Shown piece after piece: positions 1 to 8,570 of a DNA stretch of 64,000 nt. Each line of letters begins with the position of its first letter. Position 1 is the stretch's first letter. The DNA comes from Nostoc sp. KVJ20 (GTDB lineage: Bacteria > Cyanobacteriota > Cyanobacteriia > Cyanobacteriales > Nostocaceae): NCBI RefSeq assembly GCF_001712795.1, contig NZ_KV757602.1:1-64000 (forward strand), read 5' to 3'. The notes under the pieces are model-generated. The model made no database searches. It saw nothing but the letters and a program-made list of their open reading frames with translations, and was not told where the DNA came from. Both the position numbers and the translations under genes were made by a program.

Positions 1-15
1 GGGGCAATTCATGAA

Positions 16-221
16 CATTGGTGTCAACTTAACGCAAAAACTATGTCCCGCAAGGAACTGAAGTTCCAAGAATCATAGCGAAAGTCATCTTCAGATGACT
101 AGATATCCCCAAAAATATTCAGTCTACTTCAGTAGACTTTAGCTATGAGCCAGAGAATTCATTCTCTGGCGGGTTATGAAGCCCGCAGCGAAGCTATTTC
201 TAGCTTAAGTTGACACCAATG
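16..221. mobile_element. MITE-like element with 17-bp terminal inverted repeats and 9-bp target duplication
   Basis: The ends are perfect 17-bp inverted repeats: CATTGGTGTCAACTTAA at 16-32 and its reverse complement at 205-221. The 9-mer ATTCATGAA flanks both sides (7-15 and 222-230). Removing the element and one 9-mer restores the palindrome GGGGCAATTC/ATGAATTGCCCC. That same palindrome occurs uninterrupted at 43353-43374. There is no reading frame inside, so any transposase must act in trans. The interior carries five consecutive hairpins. Confidence 0.75.
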
Positions 222-260
222 ATTCATGAATTGCCCCTACTTGTCTAATTAATTGAGATG

Positions 261-391
261 ATATAGGACTCATATTTGATTTGGTGAAAAAACTCAGTAC
301 AACTAAGAAGCCTTCTTGACTGTTGCCTGTTGCCTATTCCCTATTGCCTGCCTACGCAAATTAGTTCAGAAATCAAAGCGGATTCCTATAT
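261..391. mobile_element. MITE-like repeat, copy A of three
   Basis: It is bounded by TATAGGA and TCCTATA. About 25 bp at each end are imperfect inverted repeats ending in TTTGATTT. The centre contains TTGCCTA-type heptamers. Close copies lie at 5731-5857 (opposite orientation) and 31609-31744. It is non-coding. The TA next to each end would fit an IS630-like target duplication, which is inference. Confidence 0.65.
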
Positions 392-566
392 CTGGATTCA
401 AACATTCAAACCGTGTTGTACTGGTTCATTATTTGCAACTGAGATGAGATGATGTTTCAGTGCTTACTTAGTCAAGTATTTCCCAAAAAACACTAAAATA
501 TACACAGCCAATACAGTTTTTTGGGATAATTGGGATAAACTAATGCCATCGTGTGAGGAGTGAACG

Positions 567-1748
567 ATGGTAGATCGCAGTCTGGGGCGAGTACTCTCAT
601 TTAGTTTTATCAGCATTTGTTTATATCTGGGTATTAGTATAGGAGTCATTATCCGGCTTGGGCAATCACAGCGATTAAACGCTGCTACTACACCTACTGA
701 GCCGGTGCAATTTCCATTAGCTATCCCTGAACTTACGCCATCAACAACAGAACAAAAAACCTTTCCAAATACTATTACCATCAAAGCCGTTGGAGATATT
801 ATTCCCGGCACTAATTTCCCCAACCATAGATTACCTCGTTTTCGAGATCAATTATTACCAAAATCAGTGAGAACTCACTTGCAAGGATCTGATATTTTAT
901 TTGGTAATTTTGAAAGTAGTCTAACTAATCATCCCTATACTGCCAAAGATATTAGTCGAGGCCAAGTCTTTGCTTTCCGCTCTCCACCTGCATACGCCAA
1001 GCTATTTGCTGAGGCTGGTTTTAATGTGTTCAATATGTCGAATAACCATGCAATGGACTTCGGCCCTGTAGGATTCAAAGATACAAAGAAAAATCTTGAG
1101 GCTGTGGGTATTGCAACATTAGGTCATAAAAATCAAATTCTTTATTTGGAAGCTAACAATATCCCCGTGGCTATGGTTGGGTTTTCTCCTTATGAAATGT
1201 ATAATTCCATTCATAATTTAGGAGCAGCCCAAGCACTCATAGCAGAAGCCAAAAATAAAGCCAATATTGTAGTAGTCTCGATGCACGCTGGATCTGAGGG
1301 AACGGGGGCGCTACACGTTAAGAATCAGACAGAGTTTTTTTATGGAGAAAACCGAGGTAATTCGATCAAGTTTGCTCGAAACATGATTGATGCGGGAGCA
1401 GACTTAGTACTAGGACATGGGCCTCACGTTCCGAGAGCGATGGAAATTTATAAAGGAAAAATTATTGCCTATTCTTTAGGAAACTTTTTAGGATATCGGA
1501 CTTTATCTACAAATGCCCAAACAGGTGACTCAATGATTTTAGAAGTTAAACTAAACCCGGCAGGAGATTTGGTATCAAGTAAAATTATTCCTGTTCGGAT
1601 GGATAGACAGGGAATCCCTCAGATTGATCAGAGTTTTCGGACTGTTAAACTTATGCGTTATTTGAATAATCAAGCTTTTCCCAAGAATCCGGTGAAGATT
1701 AATAAGAAAGGGGAAGTTGTTGTACAAAATAGGCTTGCTCCTCGCTAA
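567..1748 (+). CDS. CapA family protein (PGA_cap, metallophosphatase-like fold)
   Basis: This 393-residue protein starts with a hydrophobic segment (about residues 10-30, an uncleaved anchor or signal) and is probably membrane-attached or exported. Residues about 70-310 match the PGA_cap/CapA domain: AVGDIIPG, NFESSLT, NMSNNHAMDFG, VVSMHAGSEG, LGHGPHVPR and AYSLGNFLG carry the Asp/Asn/His residues typical of this calcineurin-like fold. In Bacillus, CapA/PgsA takes part in poly-gamma-glutamate export. No capBC genes are nearby, so that role should not be assumed; an envelope hydrolase or polymer-handling role is as likely. AGGAG lies eight bases before the ATG. Confidence 0.85.
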   Translation: MVDRSLGRVLSFSFISICLYLGISIGVIIRLGQSQRLNAATTPTEPVQFPLAIPELTPSTTEQKTFPNTITIKAVGDIIPGTNFPNHRLPRFRDQLLPKSVRTHLQGSDILFGNFESSLTNHPYTAKDISRGQVFAFRSPPAYAKLFAEAGFNVFNMSNNHAMDFGPVGFKDTKKNLEAVGIATLGHKNQILYLEANNIPVAMVGFSPYEMYNSIHNLGAAQALIAEAKNKANIVVVSMHAGSEGTGALHVKNQTEFFYGENRGNSIKFARNMIDAGADLVLGHGPHVPRAMEIYKGKIIAYSLGNFLGYRTLSTNAQTGDSMILEVKLNPAGDLVSSKIIPVRMDRQGIPQIDQSFRTVKLMRYLNNQAFPKNPVKINKKGEVVVQNRLAPR

Positions 1749-1888
1749 CTCTCTTTAAAATAATTCGTAATTCGTAATGACGCTCCTGCGTCGCTAACGC
1801 TGCGCTAACGTATTTCGTATTTCGTTAAGAGGAGCCAGTACTGTGCTAGATTCATCGCGCTGCTTTACCAAAATCCCAAATTGACTAG

Positions 1889-3505
1889 TTATTGATTTTG
1901 TAGCTTTTCCTCAAACTTTTGAACGTTCTGGGGTTGACTATTAGTTGGTGTATTTTGCTTTTCCAGTGTTGGTACTACTACAGCAGAAGGATCTGATTGT
2001 CTGGATTCCTTTGGTGGCAATGGTGGTATAACCACAGAGTTGGACGGACTCACGGGTTGAGGAGATACAGAATCTTGATTAGAAGCGGGTAAGTTATTTT
2101 GGGGCAAGGGTGCGGGAGAAGCATTCCGAGATGAGCGGATTGCCCGTAGTTTCTCCACTAGCGAGGGTGTGGGTGAAACACTAGGTGAAGGTGTAGATTC
2201 TTCGGAATTGCCGCTTTGTGATTCTTCTGTAGGGATGCTGCGGGGAGATTCTTCTTGGGAAGAACGACGATTGCGCCGACGTTGTTTGGAATTAGAGGCG
2301 GGTGCTGATTCGGTTTTGGAGGTGGTGTTAGTGTTTTCACCCGGAGATGAAGATGTACTATTGAAGTCAGGTACTTTCGCGTCTGGTTGTTGAGTGGGCT
2401 GTTCAAAAAGCGGCTTTGCAGTTGGCTGCTGCTGAGATTTGGGTAATATGCTCGTGATTCCAAAACCTGCTGTAGCAGCAACTAGGGCTACACCTATACC
2501 AATAAATACCTGAGATGACCCCAGCTTTTTAGCCAGTACAGGTTCCTTAGCGATGCCTGGGGTCGACTGCCCCAACGCAGATGGTCTATGAATACGATTT
2601 TGACTAGTTTTCCCAATTATAGTTGCTGCCTGCTGGGCAGATAAATTAACAGTTGGCACTGCGTAAGTGGGTAAAACTTGCGGTGTCCCATTCACCCCAT
2701 TTCCAGGTAGCAATTGCAGCCACTCAGCAACCGTCGCTGGCCGAAAACGAGACTCTACCGCCATACCGCGCATTACTGCCTGGTTGACAGCAGCGCTCAA
2801 ATGTGGTTGCAGTTCACGGGGAGAAGGCATTTGCTCGCGATCGCGCAATAATGCTGGCATGGGAACTTGGGCTGTTAACAGTGCATATAAGGTTGCAGCT
2901 AAACCATAAACATCTGTGGCGGGTGTACGTGGCGCTTGCGTCAAGTACTGCTCAATGGGAGAATACCCTTCAGAAACCAGACCTGTGTGAGTCTGCCTCA
3001 CACCGCCATTAAATTCCCTGGCAATGCCAAAATCAATTAATACTACTTCCTGCGTTCCTAGGCGAAGGATGATGTTATCTGGTTTGACATCACGATGTAA
3101 CAAACCATTGTTGTGTACTACCTGCAACGCTGCCCCAATTTGCCGGATGTAATGAATTGCTGTGGCTTCTGGCAAAGGTATTCCTGGTAATACAAATGCG
3201 TCTCCCAAGGTTTCCCCAGGAATGTATTCCATCACCATATAAGGCAGTCCAGCTTCTACAAAAAAGTCACTAACTCTGACTATATTTGGGTGAATACACG
3301 TAGCTAATCGTCTGGCTTCATCTTGGAATTGGCGCTCGAATTTCGCAAAATCAGGATGTTGTCGCAGCCGTTCATTGATGGTTTTCATCACCACCTCCTG
3401 ACCCAAGTAGTGATGCGTAGCTTTAAAGGTAATGCCAAAGCCACCCCGCCCTATTTCTTGAATTAGGGTATATTTTCCATCCTGCAAAATTGTGCCTGCT
3501 AACAT
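1889..3505 (-). CDS. Serine/threonine protein kinase with C-terminal membrane anchor and proline-rich tail
   Basis: I place the start at 3505 ([10 protein letters not shown]), giving 538 residues. The longer frame begins in repeat sequence and lacks kinase homology there. Kinase elements are complete: glycine loop IGRGGFG (residues 18-24), Lys41, HRDVKPDN with Asp139, and DFG at 158-160. A hydrophobic segment (about 333-353) follows the kinase domain, then a low-complexity Ser/Pro/Asn/Gln tail of about 180 residues. This is the usual plan of cyanobacterial PknB-like kinases, which phosphorylate Ser/Thr of unknown targets. Its AGGA ribosome-binding site lies within a short heptamer-type repeat (3506-3545). 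Confidence 0.9.
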   Translation of the reverse strand: MLAGTILQDGKYTLIQEIGRGGFGITFKATHHYLGQEVVMKTINERLRQHPDFAKFERQFQDEARRLATCIHPNIVRVSDFFVEAGLPYMVMEYIPGETLGDAFVLPGIPLPEATAIHYIRQIGAALQVVHNNGLLHRDVKPDNIILRLGTQEVVLIDFGIAREFNGGVRQTHTGLVSEGYSPIEQYLTQAPRTPATDVYGLAATLYALLTAQVPMPALLRDREQMPSPRELQPHLSAAVNQAVMRGMAVESRFRPATVAEWLQLLPGNGVNGTPQVLPTYAVPTVNLSAQQAATIIGKTSQNRIHRPSALGQSTPGIAKEPVLAKKLGSSQVFIGIGVALVAATAGFGITSILPKSQQQPTAKPLFEQPTQQPDAKVPDFNSTSSSPGENTNTTSKTESAPASNSKQRRRNRRSSQEESPRSIPTEESQSGNSEESTPSPSVSPTPSLVEKLRAIRSSRNASPAPLPQNNLPASNQDSVSPQPVSPSNSVVIPPLPPKESRQSDPSAVVVPTLEKQNTPTNSQPQNVQKFEEKLQNQ

Positions 3506-4282
3506 AAAGAGTCCTGAGTCCTGAGTGAGCAGATAAGTAGCGAGTCCTGAGTTTTGAGGGATTTCCCAAAAATTTTCCCATATTTTTATCAAGAAAGGCA
3601 GAGGGCAGAAGGCAGGAGGCAGAAGGAATGCTGTTTTCTGCTCTCTGCCCGTGACCAAACCGAACTTGGGTTTAAGACCCCACCAAATTTTCTTGTTTTG
3701 TGGCCCCAATTAAGTACGGTGTTGAATCCCCTACAAAACATTGAACCTTCTGCCCTCTGCCTTTTGCCTCCTGCTTTCTTCAACAAGCAGGGTTCTTGCC
3801 TGTCTATCCTACGGGATGATTTCGTTGTTGGAACTCCTGAAGTGAGAAAGACCTCCCCATGATCACAACAGTTTTATCTTTCTCAGATGATAGCGCGGGA
3901 ATGCGGCAAGCCTAAAGCGGAAGACGAGCTAATACCAATTTTGTATGAACTTACATCTTGGCATTACCAATGGATAGAGAAGAAATTTCTTCTATTTGCT
4001 TCTCCAACTCGCCTAATTGTATAACTCCTGAAATATAGTCTACGGTAATTGTATCGACAAAAAGTATAATAAGTCCTAATCACCACTAATACTATCGATA
4101 AACCGTATATTATGGATAAAGCAATAAAATAACCTACTTCAAAAGACAGATTTTGAAGTAATCAGGCAATATCTTTTGATATCTGGCTAATTTTGCCGTT
4201 TTTATTTGAATATCTTCTCAAAGCTTGCTCCCTTAGAGTATTTACCAAGCTGGAAGAGATTAGAAAGTTAGAAGGAGTGAAT
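3506..4282. other. Gap with a heptamer-armed repeat
   Basis: Positions about 3585-3785 form an inverted-repeat structure. Its arms are built from GGCAGAA-type heptamers, and the inside contains a TTTAAGACCCCACC core. A relative lies at about 43480-43640. The rest, 3800-4280, is AT-rich leader for the DUF442 gene with nothing recognisable. Confidence 0.55.
3585..3785. repeat. Heptamer-armed inverted repeat, copy 1
   Basis: The left arm is made of AGGCAGA/GGGCAGA/AGGCAGG units and the right arm of the complementary TCTGCCC/TCTGCCT units. They enclose about 130 bp. The reverse complement of 43480-43645 begins with the same ATCAAGAAAGGCAGAGGGCA and ends with a similar CTTCTTCAA. Confidence 0.6.
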
Positions 4283-4768
4283 GTGATCAACGCCATACAA
4301 ATTAACGAAAACTTGACAACAACAGGACAAGTTATACCAAAACAGCTTGAGCAAGCTATCCAAGAGGGTTTTAAGTCTGTTCTCAATTTGCGATCGCCTG
4401 ATGAACTAGGATTTTCTAAGGATGAGCAAAAAGTCGCGGAAGCATTGGGGCTGTATTATCAAAATGTTCCACTCAAGGTGGATCTGAAAAATTTAAATGA
4501 AGAGGTGATTACCAAAATCCTCACGACACTCGAACAAATCCCGAAACCAGCGGTTGTGCATTGTGCCGCCGGGATGCGATCGACTGGAATTGCGTTGTTG
4601 AGTATCGCTATCCAGGAAGGATTAACGCCAGAAGAAACCTTAGCAAAAGCAAGAAATCTCGGCTTTGGATTCTTTGAACATGCTGGCGTTAGTCCCCGAT
4701 TGAAGGAATTATTTGTGGACTACGTTAACAAACACGCCAAGGTAGCTTTACCTGCTAGCTGCTCTTAG
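4283..4768 (+). CDS. DUF442 / beta-lactamase-hydrolase-like protein phosphatase
   Basis: Start is set at GTG 4283, seven bases after AAGGAG, giving 161 residues. The longer frame from 4193 adds a stretch not typical of the family. The dual-specificity-phosphatase-like fold is indicated by NLRSPDELG and by the P-loop HCAAGMRSTG, which fits the HCxxGxRS pattern with catalytic Cys and Arg present. The family is found in many bacteria as a single domain or fused to a metallo-beta-lactamase or rhodanese domain; physiological substrates are poorly known. It stands alone between two gaps. Confidence 0.8.
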   Translation: MINAIQINENLTTTGQVIPKQLEQAIQEGFKSVLNLRSPDELGFSKDEQKVAEALGLYYQNVPLKVDLKNLNEEVITKILTTLEQIPKPAVVHCAAGMRSTGIALLSIAIQEGLTPEETLAKARNLGFGFFEHAGVSPRLKELFVDYVNKHAKVALPASCS

Positions 4769-5056
4769 ATGGATGTTAGTTATTTCTAATTGTTATGTCC
4801 TAATAGACTAGAAGGCTGCTATACAAATCATTGAGTAAGAATTCAGGATTCAGAATTCAGAATTCAGAAGTTAGGATTCAGAATTCAGATGCTCTCTACG
4901 TTTGCGCAGCGCGTAGCTTGTTTCTTTGCAGCGGTAGCGGGGCCTTTAGCCCATTCTGACTCCTGACTCCTGAATTCTTTCTTCTTAAAAATTAAAAACT
5001 GCTCTTACTAAAATTAGACAAGAGCAGTTTTTAATCGCAAAGCCAAAAATAATAAT
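4769..5056. other. STRR-rich gap
   Basis: It contains tandem GAATTCA/GGATTCA heptamer-like units (about 4838-4890 and 4960-4980). Between them is a GC-rich dispersed repeat (GCGCAGCGCGTAGC, AGCGGGGCCTTTAGCCCA). A terminator hairpin follows at 4994-5033. Confidence 0.6.
4994..5033 (-). terminator. Rho-independent terminator, possibly bidirectional
   Basis: AAAACTGCTCTT and AAGAGCAGTTTT form a 12-bp stem around a 13-base loop, with T-rich flanks on both strands. It lies just after the stop of the minus-strand gene at 5057-5380 and could also end plus-strand transcripts from the DUF442 gene. Confidence 0.7.
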
Positions 5057-5380
5057 TTAGGCATCTTCAAGTTCAAATTGAGCCACCGTAACGGCGTTCA
5101 AAGCGAAAGCTAAAACTAATGGCATCGGCGACTGAAACCAAAAGGTAAAAAGAATAGCTAGGATTGTGCCAATTACTGCTGACATCGACCACAGTCGTTC
5201 TTCAATAGTCAGTCCTTTTTCGGCTTTAATCAATCTAAGAACATGAACTGGGATTGGTTCTGGCATTACCCCACCCGGAGGGAAAGCCCAGAAGTTGTTA
5301 CGTCGTTCGACAAATAAATCTGTCCAGCCATTTTCTTGGCACCATGCCTCAATCCATTGAAGTGAGTAATGATTCATCAT
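5057..5380 (-). CDS. Conserved hypothetical small membrane protein
   Basis: This 107-residue protein has a soluble N-terminal half with a WIEAWCQENGW segment and an AFPPGGVMPEPIP segment. Two closely spaced hydrophobic segments follow (about residues 68-83 and 85-100), with an acidic end (ELEDA). I recognise it only as a short cyanobacterial hypothetical protein. The two hydrophobic stretches suggest a membrane hairpin with the N-terminal half in the cytoplasm. Codon use and the terminator downstream support a real gene. Either Met1 or Met2 may be the start. Confidence 0.65.
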   Translation of the reverse strand: MMNHYSLQWIEAWCQENGWTDLFVERRNNFWAFPPGGVMPEPIPVHVLRLIKAEKGLTIEERLWSMSAVIGTILAILFTFWFQSPMPLVLAFALNAVTVAQFELEDA

Positions 5381-6226
5381 CGGGTTTCGGAGTTTGGTTT
5401 GTGGAAGTTGTGTACTTGGTGAATGTAAACTCTTGGAGATTCCTGAAGAACTAATTAATCGCTATAAAATTAACGCTAATTATCCAACCTTTAAGCTTTG
5501 TTAAGCAATTGAGACGCTTATGATTACGCTCAAACCTTGCTTTCATTAATTAAAAGACTAACAGTTGATCGGGTCTGTTGAATTTAAAAGACAATAAACT
5601 TTACTTGAGAAATTGAAAGTCAAGAAACGTAAATAAGTTGGTGAGTATTACTGCTCAATAAAACTCTTTATATCCTGAAATTCAAATCTAAGAATGAAGA
5701 ATTGTGAACAAATCAACAAGTTGTAGACATATAGGAATCCGCTTTGATTTCTGAACGAATTTGCGTAGACAGGCAATAGGCAATAGGCAACAGGCAACAG
5801 TCAAGAAGGCTTCTTAGTTGTACTGAGTTTTTTCAGAAATCAAATATGAGTCCTATAGCTAGTCATAAGGATTGCTTTATCCAGCTAAACTATTCCTTTA
5901 GAGTTAGGAATCTCAAATTTTATCTGCATCAAAAGTGATAGATTATGCTCCCCGTCTATGTTTTGCTAAAACTTGCTTGATGTGACAGGTAACTTATACT
6001 TAGTCATTGCGATCTATTGTCGTGATATTTAATTTTAGTGCGATCGCAGATTGCCGCTCTCTACCTCAAGTAGCAGGGATAATTTTGCTCAAGGTGAGAA
6101 GCTGATGCTCTTTTTGCGTTACAAAATATTAAGCAACGGAAATAGAAGTTCTCCAAGTCCAGTAGTCAGGCTGCGAGTCTCAATTAGGATGATCCAGTCT
6201 TACTAATATTCAAATGCGGTAATAAA
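5381..6226. other. Gap with MITE copy B
   Basis: It holds the reversed copy of the roughly 130-bp element (5731-5857). The rest is AT-rich with one HIP1-like site and no reading frame I can support. It includes about 370 bp directly before the pentapeptide gene, presumably its promoter region. Confidence 0.6.
5731..5857. mobile_element. MITE-like repeat, copy B (inverted)
   Basis: It is bounded by ATAGGAATCCGC and GAGTCCTATA and carries AGGCAAT heptamers in the middle. It is the reverse complement of copies A (261-391) and C (31609-31744) with few differences. There is no reading frame. Confidence 0.65.
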
Positions 6227-6751
6227 ATGCAGCGATTAGACACCAAATTAGCTCTCGATATGTTTTGGCGCCAAGGGTTGGCGTTCCTTCTCGGAATTAT
6301 TATCTGGTGCGTGGCTGATCCCGCATTGGCAGTAGACTGGACTCATCCCCTTTCATTTAGCAATGCAGAGTTGTCAAGACGCGATTTTTCTGGTGAAAGC
6401 TTGCAAGCAGCGGAGTTTTCTAACGCCAATATGGAACTGGCTAACTTTTCTAACGCTGACTTACGAGGAGCAGTCATGAGCGCTTCGGTGATGACAAAAG
6501 CAAATCTCCACGGAGCGGATTTAACGAATGCAATGGTCGATCAGGTAAACTTGACTAAGGCAGATTTGAGCGATGCAGTTTTCAAAGAAGCTCTTTTGCT
6601 CCGCGCCATCTTTAATGATGTAAATATAGACGGTGCAGATTTTACAGATGCAATTTTGGATAGGGCACAAATCAAAGAACTGTGCGAAAAAGCCAGTGGT
6701 GTGAATTCCAAAACAGGCGTGCAAACTCGTGATTCTCTAGGATGTCAATGA
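6227..6751 (+). CDS. Secreted pentapeptide-repeat protein
   Basis: This 174-residue protein has an N-terminal signal peptide: a hydrophobic stretch of about residues 15-34 followed by ADPALA and then VDWTHP. Residues about 42-145 are A(D/N)LxX pentapeptides (ANMELANFSNADLRGA and following), which fold as a right-handed square beta-helix. It probably acts in the periplasm or thylakoid lumen; such lumenal pentapeptide proteins are common in cyanobacteria and mostly of unknown role. A Cys near the C-terminus (LCEKASG) and another in the last residues (LGCQ) could form a disulfide (inference). The 3' end overlaps purK by 10 bases, so the two are probably co-transcribed. Confidence 0.85.
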   Translation: MQRLDTKLALDMFWRQGLAFLLGIIIWCVADPALAVDWTHPLSFSNAELSRRDFSGESLQAAEFSNANMELANFSNADLRGAVMSASVMTKANLHGADLTNAMVDQVNLTKADLSDAVFKEALLLRAIFNDVNIDGADFTDAILDRAQIKELCEKASGVNSKTGVQTRDSLGCQ

Positions 6752-7914
6752 AACGTGTTGGTGTAATTGGTGGCGGACAACTAGCCTGGATGATGGCAGA
6801 TGCAGCACAAAAGCTAGGAGTAGAATTAGTAGTACAAACTCCAAGCGTTCACGACCCGGCCGTGTCAATCGCTCAGGAAACTATTTTCGCGCCAGTTGAT
6901 GATGCAAGTGCTACGGAAATATTAGCTAACAAATGCGATGTTATCACCTTTGAAAACGAATTTGTTAATCTGCAAGCTTTATCTATTTTAGGACAGCAAG
7001 GTGTTTGTTTCCGTCCGAGATTAGAAGCTTTAGCTCCTCTTTTAGATAAATATCATCAGCGTTGCTATTTACGGGATTTGGGCTTACCAGTTCCTCAATT
7101 TTTCGCCCTTGAGGAGGTAGAAAATCTCCAATCAAAAATAGAATATCTAGGTTTCCCAGTAGTTTTGAAATCCCGCCGTCATGGTTATGATGGTCAAGGT
7201 ACTTTCATAATTCAGGATTTTGCTACTTTAGAACAAAAGTTAAGTGATGAAAGCACAACAAAAACTTTCAATCACTCACTTTTTTTGTTAGAAGAATTTG
7301 TCCCCTTTGAAAGAGAACTAGCAATAATTGCAGCTCGTTCTGTAGAGGGAGAAATTGTCACTTATCCAGTAGTGGAAACCCAACAAGAACAACAAGTATG
7401 TCGGCGGGTGATTGCGCCAGCCGAGATTACACCCAATCAAGTAGCAGAAATTCAAGCGATCGCACATACTCTATTAAATAGCCTAGAAGTAGTAGGAATT
7501 TTTGGAATTGAGCTATTTCTCAGTGCTGATGGCAAAATTATGGTAAATGAAATCGCCCCTCGTACCCACAATTCTGGGCATTTTTCTCTTGACGCTTGCG
7601 AAACTTCTCAGTTTGAGCAACACCTGAGAGCCGTTTGTGGTTTACCTTTAGGGAATCCATCTTTACAGTGCGCTGGTGCTGTAATGGTTAACCTGTTGGG
7701 GTATGAAAATTCTCACAGCGACTACCAAAGCCAACGCCAACAAATAGCAGCAATTCCCCAGGCGCACGTTCACTGGTATGGGAAGACAGAATCACGTCCT
7801 GGGCGAAAGTTGGGACATGTAACTGTTTTGCTGGATAATAAAAATCAAGAATCGCCGACTGCATACGCCAACGACATCGCCCACAGCATAGAATCTATCT
7901 GGTATCCCAGGTAA
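6742..7914 (+). CDS. purK: 5-(carboxyamino)imidazole ribonucleotide synthase
   Basis: PurK (390 residues) uses ATP and bicarbonate to convert AIR to N5-CAIR in cytosolic purine synthesis. The N-terminal nucleotide-binding start VGVIGGGQLAWMMADAAQKL, the ATP-grasp region (PVVLKSRRHGYDGQGT; FVPFERELAII; VNEIAPRTHNSGHFSLDAC) and C-terminal YGKTESRPGRKLGHV are all typical, and the length fits. The start codon lies inside the end of the pentapeptide gene; a second in-frame ATG is at 6748. The 6S RNA gene follows directly, an arrangement reported in other cyanobacteria. Confidence 0.95.
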   Translation: MSMKRVGVIGGGQLAWMMADAAQKLGVELVVQTPSVHDPAVSIAQETIFAPVDDASATEILANKCDVITFENEFVNLQALSILGQQGVCFRPRLEALAPLLDKYHQRCYLRDLGLPVPQFFALEEVENLQSKIEYLGFPVVLKSRRHGYDGQGTFIIQDFATLEQKLSDESTTKTFNHSLFLLEEFVPFERELAIIAARSVEGEIVTYPVVETQQEQQVCRRVIAPAEITPNQVAEIQAIAHTLLNSLEVVGIFGIELFLSADGKIMVNEIAPRTHNSGHFSLDACETSQFEQHLRAVCGLPLGNPSLQCAGAVMVNLLGYENSHSDYQSQRQQIAAIPQAHVHWYGKTESRPGRKLGHVTVLLDNKNQESPTAYANDIAHSIESIWYPR

Positions 7915-7962
7915 ATTGAGCAGAAACTTTCGATGTTGAACACACAACATCTTTTGAAAAGC

Positions 7963-7968
7963 TATAAT
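7963..7968 (+). promoter_or_regulatory. Minus-10 box of the 6S RNA gene
   Basis: A perfect TATAAT lies 7-8 bases before the proposed RNA start. TTGAAC at 7936-7941 is a weak minus-35 candidate with overlong spacing (21 bases). Confidence 0.6.
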
Positions 7969-7975
7969 GAGTGAG

Positions 7976-8159
7976 TTGCACTACGACGTTGGTGACTGCC
8001 ATCAAGTTTTTTGATCTATGCCTTTAATGACAAGGGAATCAACTGTTCTCGTGGCAGTATACCGGGCATGTACCCGGAAACTTTAAACGAGGAATTTAGG
8101 TTCCCACCTGGATAAACCCAGGTCATAAACTTAGGTAAAACGGCGTCGCGGTGAACTTA
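7976..8159 (+). ncRNA. ssaA: 6S RNA (cyanobacterial 6Sa type)
   Basis: About 184 nt lie between a consensus TATAAT and a terminator hairpin, immediately downstream of purK. The ends pair: GCACTACGACGTT near the start with the GGCGTCGCGGTGAAC region near the end, allowing G-U pairs and a mismatch. The inside contains paired arms and a bulge-like middle, as in 6S RNAs, which mimic an open promoter and bind RNA polymerase holoenzyme. Context (purK then ssaA) is known from other cyanobacteria. Exact ends are estimates. Confidence 0.8.
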
Positions 8160-8168
8160 AAATTATTT

Positions 8169-8203
8169 GCTCCCAAAATCAGTTAGAATTTGGGAGCTTT
8201 AAT
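8169..8203 (+). terminator. Terminator after the 6S RNA
   Basis: GCTCCCAAA and TTTGGGAGC form a 9-bp stem around an 11-base loop, followed by TTTAATAATG. The T-run is short. Confidence 0.6.
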
Positions 8204-8570
8204 AATGGAACAGAATTCAGGAGTCAGGAGTCAGGAGTCAGAATTCAGAATTCAGAATTCAGAATTCAGAATTTATTCTGACCGAAAAAGCGGATAGCGC
8301 AGCGTAAAGCCTTCTCTTCTCCTTCGGAGATGCTAACGCGTAGCTTGCTTTCTACGTAGTATGAGAGGCAATGCCTTCGGCATGGCAACTCTTGGAGACG
8401 CTGCGCGAACGCTTAGAGCAAGTATTCGAGCGTAGCGTCTTTATTCTGAATTCTGAATTCTGTATTCTCTATTCTTCTTCAATTAAATCAGTTTCAAATA
8501 AGCGAACTGACAGTAAAGATTACCATGTTTTTGGGAAACCTAAATACTGAGGTTTCAAGAATTAAGCCCT

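Larger units (their letters stand above)
1..566. other. Repeat-rich gap upstream of the CapA-like gene
   Basis: No gene is seen. The stretch holds a small inverted-repeat element (16-221), a copy of a roughly 130-bp element (261-391), and about 170 bp of AT-rich leader before the CapA-like gene. AGGAG ends about eight bases before its ATG. Confidence 0.7.
7915..8570. other. Gap holding 6S RNA, terminator and repeats
   Basis: The 6S RNA and its terminator fill 7960-8203. From about 8215 to 8470, GAATTCA-type heptamers flank a mosaic of GC-rich dispersed repeats, such as CTTCTCCTTCGGAGATGC, GCCTTCGGCATGGC and GGAGACGCTGCGCGAACG. The last 100 bases are AT-rich leader for the large kinase. Confidence 0.65.

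Noticed and set aside
464..823. 119-residue minus-strand frame over the start of the CapA-like gene
   Set aside because: It overlaps the well-supported plus-strand gene and has no family signal.
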